DNA from: Fusobacterium ulcerans
Lineage (GTDB): Bacteria; Fusobacteriota; Fusobacteriia; Fusobacteriales; Fusobacteriaceae
DNA: 64,000 nt
Reading direction: 5' to 3'
Assembly: GCF_003019675.1 (NCBI RefSeq)
Contig: NZ_CP028105.1
Span: forward strand, 3,116,282 to 3,180,281
A program made the position numbers and the translations under genes. Shown here piece after piece: positions 62,528-64,000 of the stretch (position 1 is its first letter; every line of letters starts with the position of its first letter). The notes beneath the pieces are model-generated. The model searched no databases. It was not told the DNA's origin and was given only the letters and a program-made list of their open reading frames with translations.

Positions 62528-62974
62528 ATGACAACAAACAAAATAAGAAATTTTCAATTATTTAAACAACAAAAAAGTGATGACTGCTGGATTGCAAGCT
62601 GTAAAATGACAATAGACTACTTGAATAATACTAACTATAATTATGCTAATTTACTAAAAAAAGCTGGAACAATTTCTACAGGAAAGCAAGGAGGATATGA
62701 TGGAATTTTAGAATTGTTGCATTTGGCAGCTCCCACTTTAAGTTATCAAGGAGAGATAGTAATAGATAAAACTATCGATGATTTTAAGAATCTAATAATA
62801 AAAAATATTGATAATAACCGTCCTGTAATAGTAGGACTTCCTGGGCATGCAGTGGTAATTATTGGGTATGATTCTGTAAGTAGGGTATTTATTACAGCTG
62901 ATCCTTATACAGGAAAAGAAAATCAGATTAAATATGGTTCTGTTATTACAGATATCTGTTATTCTTTGAAGTAA
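62528..62974 (+). CDS. small papain-like cysteine protease domain (C39/C70-like)
   Basis: The 148 residues are a single domain with no signal peptide. The catalytic Cys lies in QQKSDDCWIASCKM (Cys20), and the His is in GLPGHAVVIIGYD near residue 107, followed by ADPYTG supplying a possible third residue. The CW-x-A motif plus GHAV resembles AvrRpt2-type (C70) and C39-like proteases. It may be an effector, a peptide-processing enzyme or an immunity protein; the sequence does not decide. GGAGG lies ahead of the ATG and a strong terminator follows. Confidence 0.7.
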   Translation: MTTNKIRNFQLFKQQKSDDCWIASCKMTIDYLNNTNYNYANLLKKAGTISTGKQGGYDGILELLHLAAPTLSYQGEIVIDKTIDDFKNLIIKNIDNNRPVIVGLPGHAVVIIGYDSVSRVFITADPYTGKENQIKYGSVITDICYSLK

Positions 62975-62987
62975 TTCTTATTTTTAG

Positions 62988-63021
62988 GCTATAAGCAATT
63001 AAATTTGCTTATAGCTTTTTT
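62988..63021 (+). terminator. terminator of protease gene
   Basis: GCTATAAGCAA (62988-62998) pairs perfectly with TTGCTTATAGC (63005-63015), followed by a T run, directly after the stop codon. Confidence 0.92.
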
Positions 63022-63082
63022 ATATAAAACAGCTTCTCTCTTTCTCTAAAAAAGACAGAGATTTCTCCCTGCCTTCAACTAA

Positions 63083-63349
63083 CTATTTTATTTTTTTAGA
63101 TGCTCTGAATTTCACTATTTTCTTTGGATATACTGTCATTCTTTCTCTTGTTGCTGGATTAGATATCACCCTTGGTTTTCTTGAAATCACTTCAAAAGTT
63201 CCTCTTTTCACAAACTTTACTTTTCCTTCTATTTGCAGAGCCTCTCTTAGCGTTTCAAGAAAAATATCTACATCTGTTAATACAGTTTCTATTGTCATAT
63301 CTTCTGAACTTATTTTTCTATAGGTTTTTGCAAACTCTCTTTTATTCAT
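63083..63349 (-). CDS. HU/IHF-family DNA-binding protein
   Basis: The 88 residues follow HU throughout: MNKREFAKTYRKI, FLETLREALQIEGKVKFVKRGTFEV, then the arm with SNPATRERMTVYPKK and KFRASKKIK. It is more divergent than a housekeeping HU (for example NPATRER for NPxTGE). The ATG at 63349 has AAGGTGAT six nt upstream, inside the end of the previous gene, so the two are translationally coupled. It probably bends DNA; its special role is unknown. Confidence 0.82.
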   Translation of the reverse strand: MNKREFAKTYRKISSEDMTIETVLTDVDIFLETLREALQIEGKVKFVKRGTFEVISRKPRVISNPATRERMTVYPKKIVKFRASKKIK

Positions 63350-63632
63350 CAGCATCACCTTCAGCCATTTTTATAAGCCCTTTTCCTGCTCTGAATTTTA
63401 TTACTTCTTTTGGTTTGGTATATCTTGCCCCTTCCAACGTTGGTACTTTTATTTTTCTTGATTTTATTTCTCTTTTTTCAAATACTCCCCAGTCTTTGAA
63501 TACTACTTTTTTATCTTCTTCCAGTGCTTTCAGCAATGCATCCCAAAACAAGTCTATCTTTTCTTTTACTTCTTTATGACTTCTGCATTTATTTCTTTTT
63601 TTATAGAATCTTATAAACTTTCCTTCTGTCAT
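63342..63632 (-). CDS. divergent HU-like DNA-binding protein
   Basis: The 96 residues keep the HU plan (LFWDALLKALEEDKKVVFKDWGVFEKRE, then VIKFRAGKGL) but lack the NPxTG arm motif, having KVPTLEGARYTKP there, and have a basic N-terminus (RFYKKRNKCRS). It overlaps the second HU-like gene, so the pair could form a heterodimer as IHF does. They sit next to an autotransporter gene on the same strand. The assignment is by pattern only. Confidence 0.7.
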   Translation of the reverse strand: MTEGKFIRFYKKRNKCRSHKEVKEKIDLFWDALLKALEEDKKVVFKDWGVFEKREIKSRKIKVPTLEGARYTKPKEVIKFRAGKGLIKMAEGDADE

Positions 63633-63696
63633 ATCTACCCCTTTAATATCAGCTTATTAATAGACTGGCTATATCAGCCAGCCCTTCCCTTGTAAT

Positions 63697-64000
63697 TTAG
63701 AACTTGTAACCTAGTCCTGCTCCTACTATCCATTCACCTTTAGTTCTGTTTTTACCAGATTGATTATGTGAATCTCTCTCTACTGAGTAAGTTCCTTTTA
63801 CATCAAATAGTACTCCATTTTCTAATTCAAGAGCATATTTTGCATTTAAGCCAATGCTATGCTCATTTTTGTGAGCCACTAAGATATCAAAATTGCTTCC
63901 ACCTTTAAATCTTCCTGTGATATGCTCTTCATCTGCTCCATCAAGTATTTTAGTATAGCTTATCCCTGCTGAAAGAGTACTTTTACCTTTTTCATGAGGA
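63697..64000 (-). CDS. autotransporter, C-terminal barrel (5' part outside window)
   Basis: The frame is open on the minus strand from the window edge to a stop at 63697, about 100 residues. It reads as beta-barrel strands: STLSAGISYTKILDG, AKYALELENGVLFDVKGTY and the final GAGLGYKF with the C-terminal Phe needed for assembly. It is the translocator end of a type V autotransporter, different from the one at 20978. An internal GTG is not a start. A short relic of the same segment lies at 34257-34310. Confidence 0.85.
   Translation of the reverse strand, partial: PHEKGKSTLSAGISYTKILDGADEEHITGRFKGGSNFDILVAHKNEHSIGLNAKYALELENGVLFDVKGTYSVERDSHNQSGKNRTKGEWIVGAGLGYKF

Noticed and set aside
1-64000. 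tRNA, rRNA, prophage or intact transposon
   Set aside because: No such gene or motif was recognisable on reading both strands; a tRNAscan or transposase HMM search would settle it.

Overview
The window is AT-rich DNA from a Gram-negative anaerobe, most likely a Fusobacterium. I infer this from very low GC coding sequence with clostridial-like codon use and strong AGGAGG sites, combined with outer-membrane proteins (autotransporters, TonB receptors, ExbBD/TonB), a FadA-family adhesin, and the anaerobic heme-degradation pair HmuW/HmuF. The F. varium/ulcerans/mortiferum side of the genus is a guess. I see no rRNA, tRNA, CRISPR array, prophage or intact insertion sequence.

Layout: 1-489 is the 3' end of aspartase. 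971-5934 is a sulfatase plus SSS symporter pair (like E. coli yidJ-yidK) convergent with a ROK regulator. 6126-13472 is a Bat (Bacteroides aerotolerance-type) operon: MoxR ATPase, DUF58, a DUF4381-like membrane protein, two von Willebrand A proteins, a BatC-like protein with a long Q/N/D/K repeat, BatD and a DUF4250 protein. A Cache-GGDEF diguanylate cyclase follows. 15088-17772 is codBA (cytosine permease and deaminase). 18108-29398 holds housekeeping and accessory genes: three GNATs, Xaa-Pro aminopeptidase, a YdcF/SanA-type protein, an autotransporter, an EF-G paralog, a YchJ-like SEC-C protein, small secreted proteins and an alanine racemase-like gene. The racemase shares an operon with an amino-acid binding lipoprotein whose leader looks like an attenuator. 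30464-38067 has a heterodimeric ABC transporter, a PLP decarboxylase with an ABM-domain partner, an O6-alkylguanine transferase-like protein, an AraC regulator and a DUF454 protein.

38186-50693 contains two adjacent, diverged copies of one five-gene heme operon (hmuW, TonB receptor, permease, ATPase, binding protein). hmuF-exbB-exbD-tonB diverges from them at 50912-53219, so uptake across both membranes, TonB energisation and anaerobic heme ring opening are encoded together. nagE (PTS) and fadA follow.

55696-61619 is the most striking locus: a tight six-gene operon joining a FecBCD-type ABC importer to an EamA exporter, a nicotianamine-synthase-like enzyme (CntL type) and an opine dehydrogenase (CntM type). 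This is a predicted opine-metallophore system with an unusual importer. The right edge has a Zur-like palindrome beside a short broken reading frame, a small papain-like protease gene behind a G8 tract, two HU-like genes, and the C-terminus of another autotransporter that runs off the window.

Non-coding highlights are a 62-bp perfect repeat lying inside two different convergent terminator hairpins, several long hairpins between convergent genes, conserved promoter/palindrome architecture ahead of the two hmuW genes, and an autotransporter relic at 34257-34310.
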